Position numbers and translations under genes: made by a program. Shown here piece after piece: positions 1 through 7,913 of a stretch of 64,000 bases of DNA; the stretch's first letter is position 1, and every line of letters begins with the position of its first letter. The DNA comes from Pseudomonas rhizoryzae (GTDB lineage Bacteria > Pseudomonadota > Gammaproteobacteria > Pseudomonadales > Pseudomonadaceae): positions 1 through 64,000 of the forward strand of contig NZ_SULM01000005.1 of NCBI RefSeq assembly GCF_005250615.1, in the 5' to 3' direction. The notes under the pieces were generated by a model. The model did no database searches and had not been told where the DNA came from. It worked only from the letters and a program-made list of their open reading frames with translations.

Positions 1-114
1 TGACGAACATAGAGCATTGGAACCACCTGATCCCTTCCCGAACTCAGAAGTGAAACGATGCATCGCCGATGGTAGTGTGGGGTTTCCCCATGTGAGAGTA
101 GGTCATCGTCAAGC
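1..114 (+). rRNA. rrf: 5S ribosomal RNA (5' end clipped by window)
   Basis: The sequence matches the Pseudomonas 5S rRNA from about its fourth nucleotide to its 3' end, including the conserved GGAACCACCTGATCCC and CCGAACTCAG blocks. The terminal TGACGA near the start pairs with TCGTCA near the end, as expected for helix I. Only about three bases should be missing upstream, so the 16S and 23S genes lie outside the window to the left. A rho-independent terminator follows 14 nt later. Confidence 0.95.
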
Positions 115-127
115 GCCTAATACCCAG

Positions 128-158
128 CACCCCCGCTCAGTTCATTCTGGCGGGGGTG
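128..158 (+). terminator. rRNA operon terminator
   Basis: A perfect 9-bp stem (CACCCCCGC with GCGGGGGTG) encloses a 13-nt loop and is followed by a short T-containing tract. It sits directly after the 5S gene. Confidence 0.8.
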
Positions 159-239
159 TTGTCTTTGGGGCGGGAAAAGTTTGGCTGGGGCGCCAAAAGC
201 GCTCGAGACGGAAGCGGGTAGGTCATGTGGCTGGGTTGC

Positions 240-271
240 CCTCACCCCAGCCCTCTCCCCGAGGGAGAGGG
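240..271. repeat. CCCTCACCCC-type interspersed palindromic repeat
   Basis: A CCCTCACCCC block is followed by a perfect 9-bp hairpin, CCCTCTCCC (251-259) with GGGAGAGGG (263-271), on a three-base loop. From general knowledge, this layout is a common intergenic repeat in gammaproteobacteria. No second copy was noticed in the window. Confidence 0.5.
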
Positions 272-318
272 GGCTAGGCGCGTCGCGCAGCCATTTGCCA
301 GCAAGGTCTCGGATCCGC

Positions 319-349
319 TTCATTTTTTTGAATTTTTTAGGTATACAAT
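319..349 (+). promoter_or_regulatory. Candidate sigma70 promoter upstream of gacA
   Basis: An AT-rich stretch carries TATACA/TACAAT at 342-349, close to the -10 consensus, with a weak -35 (TTCATT, 319-324) 17 bp upstream. Initiation near 356 would give a leader of about 50 nt ending at the hairpin at 375-406. Confidence 0.4.
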
Positions 350-374
350 GATGAACAGCTTAGGGCTGATAGGC

Positions 375-406
375 AGGGGTGCGGAACGTCGTACCCCTTT
401 TTTTTT
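375..406 (+). terminator. Candidate intrinsic terminator or attenuator in the gacA leader
   Basis: AGGGGT (375-380) pairs with ACCCCT (393-398) around a 12-nt loop containing GCGGAAC, followed by nine consecutive T residues. It lies between the candidate promoter and gacA, so it may end a short RNA or attenuate gacA. The stem is only 6 bp. Confidence 0.5.
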
Positions 407-525
407 GCTGGACTGACAAAATTTGCAGCTTAGCCTAGGATCTTATCCCTGGGGCCATCAGGCCCTTTGGTATTCTGGCTAAAGGCAACGCAAGCGATGA
501 AAGCGCAAGCGAAGAGGATTCGATT

Positions 526-1170
526 TTGATCAAAGTGCTGGTTGTCGACGATCACGATCTTGTCCGTACTGGAATTGTCAGGATGCTCGCCGATGTTGCG
601 GGGATTCAGGTCGTTGGCCAGGCTGACAGTGGAGAGACCGCACTTAAACTCGCTCGTGAACTTCAGCCGGATGTGGTCCTGATGGATGTCAGGATGCCTG
701 GTATCGGAGGGCTTGAAGCCACCCGCAAGCTTTTGCGTAGCCAATCCGATATGAAAGTCGTGGTGGTGACCGCTTGCGAGGAGGATCCCTTTCCTACGCG
801 TCTCCTGCAGGCCGGTGCTTCTGGCTACCTGACCAAAGGGGCCGACATCGAAGAGATGATCACCGCTATCAAGCAAGCATTCGCCGGGCGTCGCTACATC
901 AGCGCTCAGATCGCTCAGCAGCTGGCACTGAAGCCTTTTCAATCCAAGGCTGAGGCGTCGCCGTTCGATCAGCTGTCGGAGCGAGAAATTCAGATTGCCT
1001 TGATGATAGCGGGTTGTCAGAAAGTCCAGGTCATATCCGACAAACTATGCCTGTCTCCAAAGACTGTTAATACCTACCGCTATCGTATATTCGAGAAATT
1101 ATCGATTACCAGCGATGTCGAATTGGCCATGTTGGCCGTTCGCCATGGCATGGTGGATGCAACGAGTTGA
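526..1170 (+). CDS. gacA: GacA/UvrY response regulator
   Basis: This 214-aa NarL/FixJ-type response regulator is the output protein of the GacS/GacA system, which in Pseudomonas activates Rsm small RNAs and secondary metabolism. An N-terminal receiver domain (about 1-120) has the acidic pair D8/D9 and the phosphoacceptor D54 in [10 protein letters not shown]-terminal LuxR-type helix-turn-helix (about 145-205) contains the [17 protein letters not shown] recognition region. The start is TTG at 526, where the protein begins [11 protein letters not shown] as in other GacA proteins, preceded by GAAGAGGA. The stop lies one base before the uvrC ATG, so the two are probably co-translated. The cognate sensor GacS is not in the window. 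Confidence 0.97.
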   Translation: MIKVLVVDDHDLVRTGIVRMLADVAGIQVVGQADSGETALKLARELQPDVVLMDVRMPGIGGLEATRKLLRSQSDMKVVVVTACEEDPFPTRLLQAGASGYLTKGADIEEMITAIKQAFAGRRYISAQIAQQLALKPFQSKAEASPFDQLSEREIQIALMIAGCQKVQVISDKLCLSPKTVNTYRYRIFEKLSITSDVELAMLAVRHGMVDATS

Positions 1171-1171
1171 T

Positions 1172-2998
1172 ATGAGTCACTCTTTTGATGCTGCAGCTTT
1201 TTTGTCCGGCTGTAGTGGTCGTCCCGGTGTCTACCGGATGTTTGATGAGGGCGGCAAGCTCTTATACGTAGGTAAGGCCAAAAATCTTAAAAATAGGCTT
1301 TCTAGCTATTTTAGAAAGACTGGTCTTGCCCCTAAAACCGCATCGATGGTCTCGAAGATCGCACAGATCGAGACCACCATTACCGGTAACGAAACGGAAG
1401 CCCTGCTGCTCGAGCAGAACCTGATCAAACAATGGCGTCCGCCGTACAACATCCTGCTTCGGGACGATAAGTCCTATCCCTACGTCTATCTCTCCACCGA
1501 AGACCAGTATCCCCGGCTGACCATTCATCGTGGTGAGAAGAGAGGGAAGGGGCGCTATTTCGGCCCCTATCCCAGTGCTGGTGCGATCCGTGAAAGCCTT
1601 AATTTGCTGCAAAAGGCTTTTCAGGTCAGGCAGTGCGACGACAACTACTTCCGCAATCGTACTCGTCCTTGTCTGCAGTATCAGATCAAAAGGTGCAAGG
1701 GGCCTTGCGTCGCCTTGGTGAGTCAGCAGGAATATGCCGAGGATGTTCGTCACTCGGCAATGTTCCTCGAGGGCCGCAGCAATGCTTTGGCTGAAGAGCT
1801 ACAGGTCAAGATGGAAACGGCCTCGATCGGCTTGGAGTTCGAGCGTGCTGCGGAGCTGCGCGATCAACTCGCGCTGGTCAGGCGGGTTCAGGATCAGCAG
1901 AGCATCGAAGGTGGCAGTGGCGATGTCGATGTCATCGCGGCCATGGTCAACCCGGGTGGGGCGTGCGTGCATCTGATCAGCGTCCGCGGCGGCCGGGTAT
2001 TGGGTAGCAAGAACTTTTTCCCCGAGGTGGGTATCGAGGAGGATGCCAGCGAGGTCCTGGCCGCATTCCTGGAGCAGTACTACCTCGCCTATTTGGAGCG
2101 GGATCTTCCGGATGAAATTATCGTGAATTCTGTACACGATGATTTCCCTACGCTGATAGATGCCTTCTCCGAGGTTCACAAACGGCAATTGGTCATCGCG
2201 CATCGTGTGCGCGGTACCAGGGCTCGCTGGCAGCAATTGGCTGTCACTAATGCTGAGCAGGCACTGAACACGCGCTTGGCCAATCGACAACACATGGGCG
2301 TGCGTTTCGATGCCCTGGTGCAGGCGCTGGATCTACCAGAGCCTCCGCAGCGCTTGGAGTGTTTCGATATCAGTCACTCCAGTGGCGAGGCAACGGTAGC
2401 ATCCTGCGTCGTCTTTGGGCCGGAAGGACCGCTTAAGTCAGATTATCGTCGTTACAACATCGAAGGCGTTACGGCTGGCGATGACTATGCCGCCATGCAC
2501 CAGGCGCTCACTCGACGTTTCAGTCGGCTCAAGGCGGGTGAGGGTAAGCTGCCTGATATTCTGCTGGTGGACGGTGGCAAGGGACAGTTGGCGATGGCTC
2601 GTGAAGTGCTCAGGGAGCTGGCGGTCCCCGATTTGGTTCTGTTGGGTGTCGCCAAGGGTGTCACGCGCAAGCCGGGCCTCGAAACGTTGTATCTGGATGA
2701 CCCATCGAACGAGTTCACGCTCCCGGCGCATTCTCCAGCCTTGCATCTCATCCAGCAGATCCGTGACGAGGCGCACCGCTTCGCGATTACGGGTCATAGA
2801 GCGCGTCGGGGCAAGGCGCGGCGTACTTCCTCCCTGGAGGAGGTTGCAGGTATAGGGCCCAAGCGCAGACAGGAGCTCTTGAAACACTTCGGTGGTTTGA
2901 GAGAGCTACAGCGGGCGAGCATCGAGGAGATCGCCAAGTCGCCCAGTATCAGCAAAAAGCTCGCCGAGCAGATTTATGCCGCCTTGCACAGCGAGTAG
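1172..2998 (+). CDS. uvrC: Excinuclease ABC subunit C
   Basis: UvrC (608 aa) makes both incisions around bulky DNA lesions in nucleotide excision repair. An N-terminal GIY-YIG nuclease domain (PGVYRM...[10 protein letters not shown], about 15-95) makes the 3' cut. It is followed by a UVR/UvrB-binding motif ([12 protein letters not shown], about 215-235), an RNase H-like 5'-incision domain starting near [11 protein letters not shown], and a C-terminal helix-hairpin-helix pair ([18 protein letters not shown]). The reading frame is open upstream to an ATG at 1115 inside gacA, but MSHSFD at 1172 matches family starts and directly follows the gacA stop. The gacA-uvrC pairing is conserved across gammaproteobacteria. 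Confidence 0.97.
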   Translation: MSHSFDAAAFLSGCSGRPGVYRMFDEGGKLLYVGKAKNLKNRLSSYFRKTGLAPKTASMVSKIAQIETTITGNETEALLLEQNLIKQWRPPYNILLRDDKSYPYVYLSTEDQYPRLTIHRGEKRGKGRYFGPYPSAGAIRESLNLLQKAFQVRQCDDNYFRNRTRPCLQYQIKRCKGPCVALVSQQEYAEDVRHSAMFLEGRSNALAEELQVKMETASIGLEFERAAELRDQLALVRRVQDQQSIEGGSGDVDVIAAMVNPGGACVHLISVRGGRVLGSKNFFPEVGIEEDASEVLAAFLEQYYLAYLERDLPDEIIVNSVHDDFPTLIDAFSEVHKRQLVIAHRVRGTRARWQQLAVTNAEQALNTRLANRQHMGVRFDALVQALDLPEPPQRLECFDISHSSGEATVASCVVFGPEGPLKSDYRRYNIEGVTAGDDYAAMHQALTRRFSRLKAGEGKLPDILLVDGGKGQLAMAREVLRELAVPDLVLLGVAKGVTRKPGLETLYLDDPSNEFTLPAHSPALHLIQQIRDEAHRFAITGHRARRGKARRTSSLEEVAGIGPKRRQELLKHFGGLRELQRASIEEIAKSPSISKKLAEQIYAALHSE

Positions 2999-3030
2999 AA
3001 TTGCCCCCACGTTCATCAACAGCCGCGCCA

Positions 3031-3591
3031 ATGAATATTCCAAATCTGCTTACCGTACTGCGCGTCTTTCTCATCCCCTTGTTCGTTATTCTGTTCTATC
3101 TGCCGGTTCACTGGAGCTACTGGACGGCGAGCACGATTTTCGCCATTGCCTGCGCGACCGATTGGTTGGATGGCTATCTAGCGCGTCGGCTTGGGCAGAG
3201 CACGCCCTTTGGTGCCTTCTTGGATCCGGTTGCTGACAAGTTGATCGTTGCAGTGGCTCTGGTGCTGCTCGTGCAGGAGCATGCCAATGCCTGGCTGACG
3301 CTTCCGGCCGTGATCATCGTCGGACGAGAGATAGTGGTATCAGCCTTACGCGAGTGGATGGCGGAGCTCGGGGCGCGGGCGCAGGTCGCGGTGTCCAACC
3401 TGGGCAAATGGAAGACAGCTGCACAGATGTTGGCGTTGGTAATACTGCTGGCCAATCCGCCGCAGCTCACCTTCTGGGTGATAAGCGGATATACCTTGCT
3501 CATCATCGCTGCTGCTTTGACGCTATGGTCCATGTGTACCTATCTGGTGGCGGCTTGGCCCCATCTGATGAGCGCTGAGAAAAAAAAATAA
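3031..3591 (+). CDS. pgsA: CDP-diacylglycerol-glycerol-3-phosphate 3-phosphatidyltransferase
   Basis: PgsA (186 aa) makes phosphatidylglycerophosphate, the committed step to phosphatidylglycerol and cardiolipin, in the inner membrane. The CDP-alcohol phosphotransferase signature D-G-x2-A-R-x8-G-x3-D-x3-D is complete at residues 47-69. Hydrophobic segments are visible near 7-25, 32-45, 85-105 and 130-175. The start MNIPNLLTVLR at 3031 matches family members; the frame is open ten codons further upstream without homology. The gene lies 32 nt after uvrC and ends about 60 nt before the tRNA cluster, completing the conserved gacA-uvrC-pgsA-tRNA order. Confidence 0.97.
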   Translation: MNIPNLLTVLRVFLIPLFVILFYLPVHWSYWTASTIFAIACATDWLDGYLARRLGQSTPFGAFLDPVADKLIVAVALVLLVQEHANAWLTLPAVIIVGREIVVSALREWMAELGARAQVAVSNLGKWKTAAQMLALVILLANPPQLTFWVISGYTLLIIAAALTLWSMCTYLVAAWPHLMSAEKKK

Positions 3592-3608
3592 GTTTTTGAA
3601 TCAATGGG

Positions 3609-3636
3609 TTGACATGTCGGGTGGCTGATATAGAAT
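3609..3636 (+). promoter_or_regulatory. Promoter of the tRNA cluster
   Basis: A consensus -35 TTGACA (3609-3614) and a -10 TAGAAT (3631-3636) are separated by 16 bp, about 15 nt before the mature 5' end of tRNA-Gly. It probably drives the Gly-Cys(-Leu) transcript. Confidence 0.75.
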
Positions 3637-3651
3637 GGCGCCCGTCACCAA

Positions 3652-3727
<76 letters not shown>

Positions 3728-3763
3728 AGTTTTACATGAGTGTCGCAAGACATTCAGGTTTGA

Positions 3764-3837
3764 GGCCGGGTGGCAGAGTGGTCATGCAGCGGATTGCAAA
3801 TCCGTGTACGCCGGTTCGATTCCGACCTCGGCCTCCA
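3764..3837 (+). tRNA. cysT: tRNA-Cys (GCA)
   Basis: A 74-nt tRNA has acceptor GGCCGGG paired with CTCGGCC (one G-U), anticodon GCA in ATTGCAAAT, a GGTTCGATTC T-arm and discriminator U before an encoded CCA. It lies 36 nt after tRNA-Gly. Confidence 0.97.
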
Positions 3838-3845
3838 CTATTGAG

Positions 3846-3877
3846 AGCCCCGTAGATTCCGGTCTACGGGGCTTTTC
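3846..3877 (+). terminator. Intrinsic terminator after tRNA-Cys
   Basis: An 11-bp perfect stem, AGCCCCGTAGA (3846-3856) with TCTACGGGGCT (3863-3873), is followed by TTTT. It separates the Gly-Cys pair from tRNA-Leu, although read-through is possible. Confidence 0.85.
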
Positions 3878-3943
3878 ATCATCCAGGGATGTTTGGGTAC
3901 TGGATTAGGTGTTAAGCGTCCTGCCTGGTCAGGATTCGGCTTT

Positions 3944-4030
3944 GCCCGAGTGGTGAAACTGGTAGACACAAGGGACTTAAAATCCCTCGACTTCGCGGTC
4001 GTGCCGGTTCGATTCCGGCCTCGGGCACCA
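3944..4030 (+). tRNA. leuZ: tRNA-Leu (TAA)
   Basis: An 87-nt class II tRNA has acceptor GCCCGAG paired with CTCGGGC, anticodon TAA in ACTTAAAAT, a long variable arm, the GGTTCGATTCC T-arm and an encoded CCA. Confidence 0.97.
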
Positions 4031-4038
4031 TCCATCTG

Positions 4039-4072
4039 AAAGACCCCTCGTGTACGCACTAGGGGTCTTTTT
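4039..4072 (+). terminator. Intrinsic terminator after tRNA-Leu
   Basis: AAAGACCCCT (4039-4048) pairs perfectly with AGGGGTCTTT (4061-4070), with T residues following. It also lies just beyond the stop of the convergent small gene and may serve both strands. Confidence 0.85.
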
Positions 4073-4075
4073 CGT

Positions 4076-4336
4076 TTAGGAGGGGATTGTCCAGTAGGGT
4101 GTTTCGTCCGCGTCGCGCTCGATGCGTGAGCGGCTATCCAGGATGAAGGCCTCTAGCATGGCAGCATCTAGAAGTTCGGTGCGGGCGATGGGGCGTTTGA
4201 GCACTGACTGACCGCCGCGTGAGAACACCTCGACATCGTAGGCCCGTGGATCCCGCGTCGATATCACGCAACGTAACGGCTCGAAGCCACCTTTCAAGGT
4301 ATTGAAGGCGCTGGCGAGTTCCACATAGAGGGTCAT
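4076..4336 (-). CDS. Small conserved hypothetical protein
   Basis: This 86-aa protein is not recognised. It starts MTLYVELASAF, is soluble-looking and mixed alpha/beta, and has no signal peptide or membrane segment. The start at 4336 is chosen because AGGAA lies 12 nt upstream; ten extra in-frame codons to 4366 are possible but lack a clear ribosome-binding site. A striking nested dyad (4355-4402) lies immediately upstream and could act as an operator or leader hairpin. The gene converges with the tRNA cluster. No function is assigned. Confidence 0.65.
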   Translation of the reverse strand: MTLYVELASAFNTLKGGFEPLRCVISTRDPRAYDVEVFSRGGQSVLKRPIARTELLDAAMLEAFILDSRSRIERDADETPYWTIPS

Positions 4337-4354
4337 CCGGAAAAGCTTCCTGTT

Positions 4355-4402
4355 CAAAGGTGGCACTGTGACAGCATTGGCTGTTACAGGGTTTCACCTT
4401 TG
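4355..4402. promoter_or_regulatory. Nested inverted repeat upstream of the small hypothetical gene
   Basis: An inner dyad CTGTGACAGC (4366-4375) / GCTGTTACAG (4380-4389) is enclosed by an outer dyad CAAAGGTG (4355-4362) / CACCTTTG (4395-4402). The structure ends about 20 nt from the start codon at 4336 and touches its ribosome-binding region. It may be an operator or an mRNA stem-loop. Confidence 0.45.
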
Positions 4403-4461
4403 CTAAGGAGTGCTGTCATATCGCGATGCTAATCGCAAAATCACAGTCCTGCGTTCGGAGT

Positions 4462-4689
4462 TCATTGCCAGCCTTGCAGCCAGCATTCTGCATCCAGCAG
4501 CTCATGCCAGTCCAGCGTCCATGTACGACGAGTGAGAACCGCTTGTAGATCTATTCGCGAGATGGGCTCGCTCTCCACTTCAGGCGTATAGACGCGGGTC
4601 ACGATGAAGTGACGCTGGCGCTCACGGGGCTGCACGGCAGTCCATTTGCTGTGCAGCAGCTTGCTGGGATTGATGCGTCTGGCCGTCAT
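4462..4689 (-). CDS. Trp-rich small protein, TIGR02450/DUF2389 family
   Basis: This 75-aa protein resembles the TIGR02450/DUF2389 family of short tryptophan-containing proteins of unknown function. Typical features are the N-terminal INPSKLLHSKWTAV, the central RHFIVTRV and the closing Trp residues (RTWTLDWHELLDAECWLQGW). The start ATG at 4689 overlaps the stop of chaC by 4 nt (ATGA), so translation is probably coupled to the gamma-glutamylcyclotransferase gene. The frame is open further upstream inside chaC, but that part has no family similarity. Function is unknown; the pairing suggests a role near glutathione turnover, which is inference. Confidence 0.8.
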   Translation of the reverse strand: MTARRINPSKLLHSKWTAVQPRERQRHFIVTRVYTPEVESEPISRIDLQAVLTRRTWTLDWHELLDAECWLQGWQ

Positions 4690-5351
4690 CCCTGCATGGC
4701 CTCCAGTAGAGGAGCACGGCGATAACGCTGCAAGAGTGCCTCGAGATTGCGATCGGGCATGGCATGGGCTCTGAGCGCCGAGATGGTGCGCTCTACGTAC
4801 TCCAGTGTGGTACCGAAATGACCGCAGGCTTCGGTCAGCACGCGGTTGAGGATGTCCTCCGGAAGATTGCCGGCGTAGCAGGGCAGATTGCGCTTGAGGA
4901 CGAAACCGAGCGCCTGGACCTTGCTGCCGTCCTCCAGATGGCAGTGCAGCCAGCGCGGACGGTAGGAGCCGTCCGGCATCTCCCGCTTCCACAAGGCCAG
5001 CAGATGGTCGTCCAACTGGTCATCGGGCAACTGGTAGGCGAAGCCCGAGCAGGAACCGCCGCGATCCAGGCCTAGCACCAAACCGGGTTGTTCGGGTGTG
5101 CCTCGATGCAGTTGAGACCAGAGATAGAGGCCGCGGTGATAGCCATGCACCCGTGCCCTGCGGGCTGCAACTGCCGGGCATTCGGGGCGCCAGATGAGTG
5201 AGCCATAGGCAAACAGCCAGACCGGGCCAGGCTTGCGTTGCGCCAGGGTAGCCTCCAGGGAGGCAACGAGTTCCGGGTGGGTGAGGGGCGTGGCAGGCGC
5301 AAGCTTGGGTGGGTAGGAAGCGAGAGTGCTGGAAGAAATCTGTCTGTGCAT
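4686..5351 (-). CDS. chaC: ChaC-type glutathione-specific gamma-glutamylcyclotransferase
   Basis: This 221-aa ChaC-family enzyme is predicted to cleave glutathione to 5-oxoproline and Cys-Gly in the cytosol. The substrate-binding loop YGSLIW is at residues 49-54 and the likely catalytic glutamate E124 lies in WKREM. The FAYQLPDD strand and the C-terminal helix (about 195-218) fit the family. An N-terminal extension of about 40 residues precedes the fold. It heads a two-gene unit with the overlapping Trp-rich gene. A glutathione reductase gene occurs elsewhere in the window (20772-22145). Confidence 0.9.
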   Translation of the reverse strand: MHRQISSSTLASYPPKLAPATPLTHPELVASLEATLAQRKPGPVWLFAYGSLIWRPECPAVAARRARVHGYHRGLYLWSQLHRGTPEQPGLVLGLDRGGSCSGFAYQLPDDQLDDHLLALWKREMPDGSYRPRWLHCHLEDGSKVQALGFVLKRNLPCYAGNLPEDILNRVLTEACGHFGTTLEYVERTISALRAHAMPDRNLEALLQRYRRAPLLEAMQG

Positions 5352-5518
5352 AGGTGCCTGGTCCTCAACCGCAAAAGCTGCCGAGTCTTTCGGGCTCGGT
5401 CATAAGATCCTAACGAAAGTATGCTGGGAACCCATAGACCGTTCGTGCCCATCTTTATGACGCTTGGTTAGAGCACAGCGAGAAACATGCCAAAGAGCGG
5501 AATGGAAAACCTCAGGCG

Positions 5519-5545
5519 AAAAAAAGCCCGGCCGGAGCCGGGCTT
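5519..5545 (-). terminator. Terminator of the ahpC-ahpF region
   Basis: On the minus strand AGCCCGGC pairs with GCCGGGCT, followed by a run of seven or more T residues. It lies 16 nt past the ahpF stop. Confidence 0.85.
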
Positions 5546-5560
5546 GGGAAAGGCGGTGAA

Positions 5561-7120
5561 TCAGGCGCTGGTGCGGATCAGGTGATCGAAGGACGCGAGT
5601 GAGGCCTTAGCCCCTTCGCCCAGAGCGATGACGATCTGCTTGTAGGGGACGGTGGTGACGTCGCCAGCGGCGAAGACACCGGGTAGCGAGGTCTGGCAAC
5701 GGGCGTCGACTTCGATCTCGCCGCGCGGCGACAACTCCACGGTACCCTTGAGCCAATCGGTGTTGGGTACTAGGCCGATCTGGACGAAGACACCTTCGAG
5801 ATCCACATGGTGGAATTCGCTTGAGTTGCGGTCCTTGTAGACGAGGCCGTTGACCTTCTGGCCATCACCCTTGACCTCGCTGGTGAGGGCGCTGGTGATC
5901 ACGGTGACGTTGGGCAGGCTGAACAGCTTGCGCTGCAGCACGGCGTCGGCGCGCAGTTGACCGTCGTACTCGATCAGGGTGACGTGGGCAACGATGCCGG
6001 CCAGGTCGATGGCGGCCTCGACACCCGAGTTACCGCCACCGATCACGGCGACGCGCTTACCCTTGAACAGGGGGCCGTCGCAGTGGGGGCAGTAGGCCAC
6101 GCCACGATTGCGGTACTCCTTCTCGCCGGGCACGTTCATTTCGCGCCAGCGGGCACCGGTGGCGAGGATCAGCGTCTTGGCCTTGAGCGAGCCGCCGTCG
6201 GCGAAGCGAACTTCGTGCAGGCCGCCGGCTTCGTGGGCCGGGATCAGCTGCTCGGCACGCTGCAGGTTCATGATGTCCACTTCGTACTGCTTGACGTGCT
6301 CTTCCAGTGCCATGGCGAGTTTCGGGCCTTCGGTCTCCTTGATGGAGATGAAGTTCTCGATGGCCAGGGTGTCCAGCACCTGACCGCCGAAGCGCTCGGC
6401 GGCTACGCCGGTGCGGATACCTTTGCGCGCGGCGTAGACCGCAGCGGCAGCACCGGCCGGGCCACCGCCGATGACCAGCACGTCGAAGGCGTCCTTGGCG
6501 TTGAGCTTGTCGGCGGAGCGGGCAGCGGCGCCGGTGTCGAGCTTGGCGACGATTTCTTCCAGACCCATGCGGCCCTGGCCGAAGGGCTCACCGTTCAGGT
6601 AGACGCTGGGCACGGCCATGATCTGGCGGCGCTCGACTTCGTCCTGGAACAGGGCGCCGTCGACGGCGACATGCTTGACCCGCGGATTGAGCACGGCCAT
6701 CAGGTTCAGGGCCTGGACCACGTCGGGGCAATTCTGGCAGGACAGGGAGAAATAGGTTTCGAACTGGTAGTCGCCGTCGAGGGCCTTGACCTGCTCGATG
6801 ACGTCCTGGCTGGCCTTGGACGGATGACCGCCGACTTGCAACAGGGCCAGGACCAGGGAGGTGAATTCGTGGCCCATGGGCAGACCGGCGAAACGCAGGT
6901 CGATGTTCTGACCAGGGGTCAGCAGGGCGAAGGAGGGACGGCGCTCATCGCTGCCATCGGTGCTCAGGCTGACCTGGTCGGACAGGCTGGCGATGTCTTG
7001 CAGCAGGCTGAGCATTTCACGGGACTTCGCGCCATCGTCGAGGGACGCGACGATCTCGATGGGGCGCGTGACGCGTTCGAGGTAGGTCTTGAGCTGGGCT
7101 TTCAGATTGGCGTCCAACAT
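5561..7120 (-). CDS. ahpF: Alkyl hydroperoxide reductase subunit F
   Basis: AhpF (519 aa) is the NADH-dependent flavoprotein that recycles AhpC. The N-terminal tandem thioredoxin-fold domain carries the redox pair in SCQNCPD (about 125-135). The FAD/NAD(P)H reductase part follows, with the FAD motif [10 protein letters not shown], the active-site [11 protein letters not shown], the NADH-binding [10 protein letters not shown] and the C-terminal FAD motif [15 protein letters not shown]. The start [15 protein letters not shown] at 7120 aligns with E. coli AhpF; an upstream ATG in frame is not used by homologues. It lies 82 nt downstream of ahpC in the same orientation. Confidence 0.97.
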   Translation of the reverse strand: MLDANLKAQLKTYLERVTRPIEIVASLDDGAKSREMLSLLQDIASLSDQVSLSTDGSDERRPSFALLTPGQNIDLRFAGLPMGHEFTSLVLALLQVGGHPSKASQDVIEQVKALDGDYQFETYFSLSCQNCPDVVQALNLMAVLNPRVKHVAVDGALFQDEVERRQIMAVPSVYLNGEPFGQGRMGLEEIVAKLDTGAAARSADKLNAKDAFDVLVIGGGPAGAAAAVYAARKGIRTGVAAERFGGQVLDTLAIENFISIKETEGPKLAMALEEHVKQYEVDIMNLQRAEQLIPAHEAGGLHEVRFADGGSLKAKTLILATGARWREMNVPGEKEYRNRGVAYCPHCDGPLFKGKRVAVIGGGNSGVEAAIDLAGIVAHVTLIEYDGQLRADAVLQRKLFSLPNVTVITSALTSEVKGDGQKVNGLVYKDRNSSEFHHVDLEGVFVQIGLVPNTDWLKGTVELSPRGEIEVDARCQTSLPGVFAAGDVTTVPYKQIVIALGEGAKASLASFDHLIRTSA

Positions 7121-7202
7121 GGCGACGTGGCTTCCGTAAAAAATGGGCAAAAAAAGAGCGCGCGGGCGAGGCGCCCGGGCGCTCGGGCTAGATCAGGCGG
7201 GC

Positions 7203-7766
7203 TTAGATCTTGCCGACCAGGTCCAGCGAGGGGGTCAGGGTCGCTTCGCCTTCTTTCCACTTGGCGGGGCAGACTTCGCCCGGGTGGTTGGCGACGTACT
7301 GAGCGGCGCGGACCTTGCGCAGCAGTTCGCTGGCGTCACGGCCGATGCCGTTGTCGTGGATTTCGCACAGCTTGATCTGGCCTTCCGGGTTGATCAGGAA
7401 GGTGCCACGCAGGGCCAGGCCTTCTTCTTCGATCAGGACTTCGAAGTTGCGCGCCAGGCGAGCGGTGGGATCACCGACCAGCGGGTAGTTGACCTTCTTG
7501 ATGGCCTCGGAGGTGTCGTGCCAGGCCTTGTGCGCGAAGTGGGTGTCGCAGGACACGCCGTAGATCTCGACGCCCAGCTTCTGGAACTCGGGGTACAGGT
7601 CAGCAAGGTCTTCCAGCTCGGTGGGGCACACGAAGGTGAAGTCAGCCGGGTAGAAGACGATGGCGGACCACTTGCCCTTCAGATCGGCCTCGGTCACCTG
7701 GACGAATTTGCCGTTGTGGTAGGCAGTCGCGGTGAAAGGCTTCACTTCGGTGTTGATCAGGGACAT
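7203..7766 (-). CDS. ahpC: Alkyl hydroperoxide reductase subunit C (2-Cys peroxiredoxin)
   Basis: AhpC (187 aa) reduces H2O2 and organic peroxides in the cytosol and is re-reduced by AhpF. The peroxidatic cysteine is C47 in FTFVCPTE and the resolving cysteine is C166 in GEVCPAKW. Length and C-terminus match typical AhpC1 peroxiredoxins. AAGGAG lies in the right position before the ATG. A four-tetrad OxyR-like site lies about 80-115 nt upstream (7844-7880), which fits the usual control of this gene by peroxide. Confidence 0.98.
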   Translation of the reverse strand: MSLINTEVKPFTATAYHNGKFVQVTEADLKGKWSAIVFYPADFTFVCPTELEDLADLYPEFQKLGVEIYGVSCDTHFAHKAWHDTSEAIKKVNYPLVGDPTARLARNFEVLIEEEGLALRGTFLINPEGQIKLCEIHDNGIGRDASELLRKVRAAQYVANHPGEVCPAKWKEGEATLTPSLDLVGKI

Positions 7767-7843
7767 TGATGACTCCTTGAGGGTTTAAGGTAAGGGTTGA
7801 AATCGATAGGACGCATGCTAATCGCCTTTTGACGATTTGCCTC

Positions 7844-7880
7844 ATTGTTAAAGGCGATGTCAGTGATTAGGCGCCTCTAT
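7844..7880 (-). promoter_or_regulatory. Candidate OxyR binding site upstream of ahpC
   Basis: Read on the minus strand, four tetrads ATAG, TAAT, ATCG and CAAT begin exactly 11 bp apart, the spacing of the OxyR consensus (ATAG-N7-CTAT-N7-ATAG-N7-CTAT), with 12 of 16 consensus bases. The site lies 78 bp or more before the ahpC ATG. A separate perfect dyad ATCGCCTTT / AAAGGCGAT (7821-7829 / 7850-7858) overlaps it. Confidence 0.5.
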
Positions 7881-7913
7881 CGAATACTACAGGGTTTGTG
7901 TGAAATCAGTGAT

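Larger units (their letters stand above)
160..525. other. Intergenic region between rRNA operon and gacA
   Basis: This 366-bp gap holds no convincing protein gene. It contains a CCCTCACCCC-type repeat (240-271), a possible promoter (319-349) and a short hairpin followed by nine T residues (375-406), all listed separately. The gacA ribosome-binding site GAAGAGGA lies at about 511-518. Confidence 0.6.

Noticed and set aside
5957-7375. A 472-codon plus-strand frame opposite ahpF
   Set aside because: Antisense shadow of ahpF with biased composition; no ribosome-binding site or family similarity.
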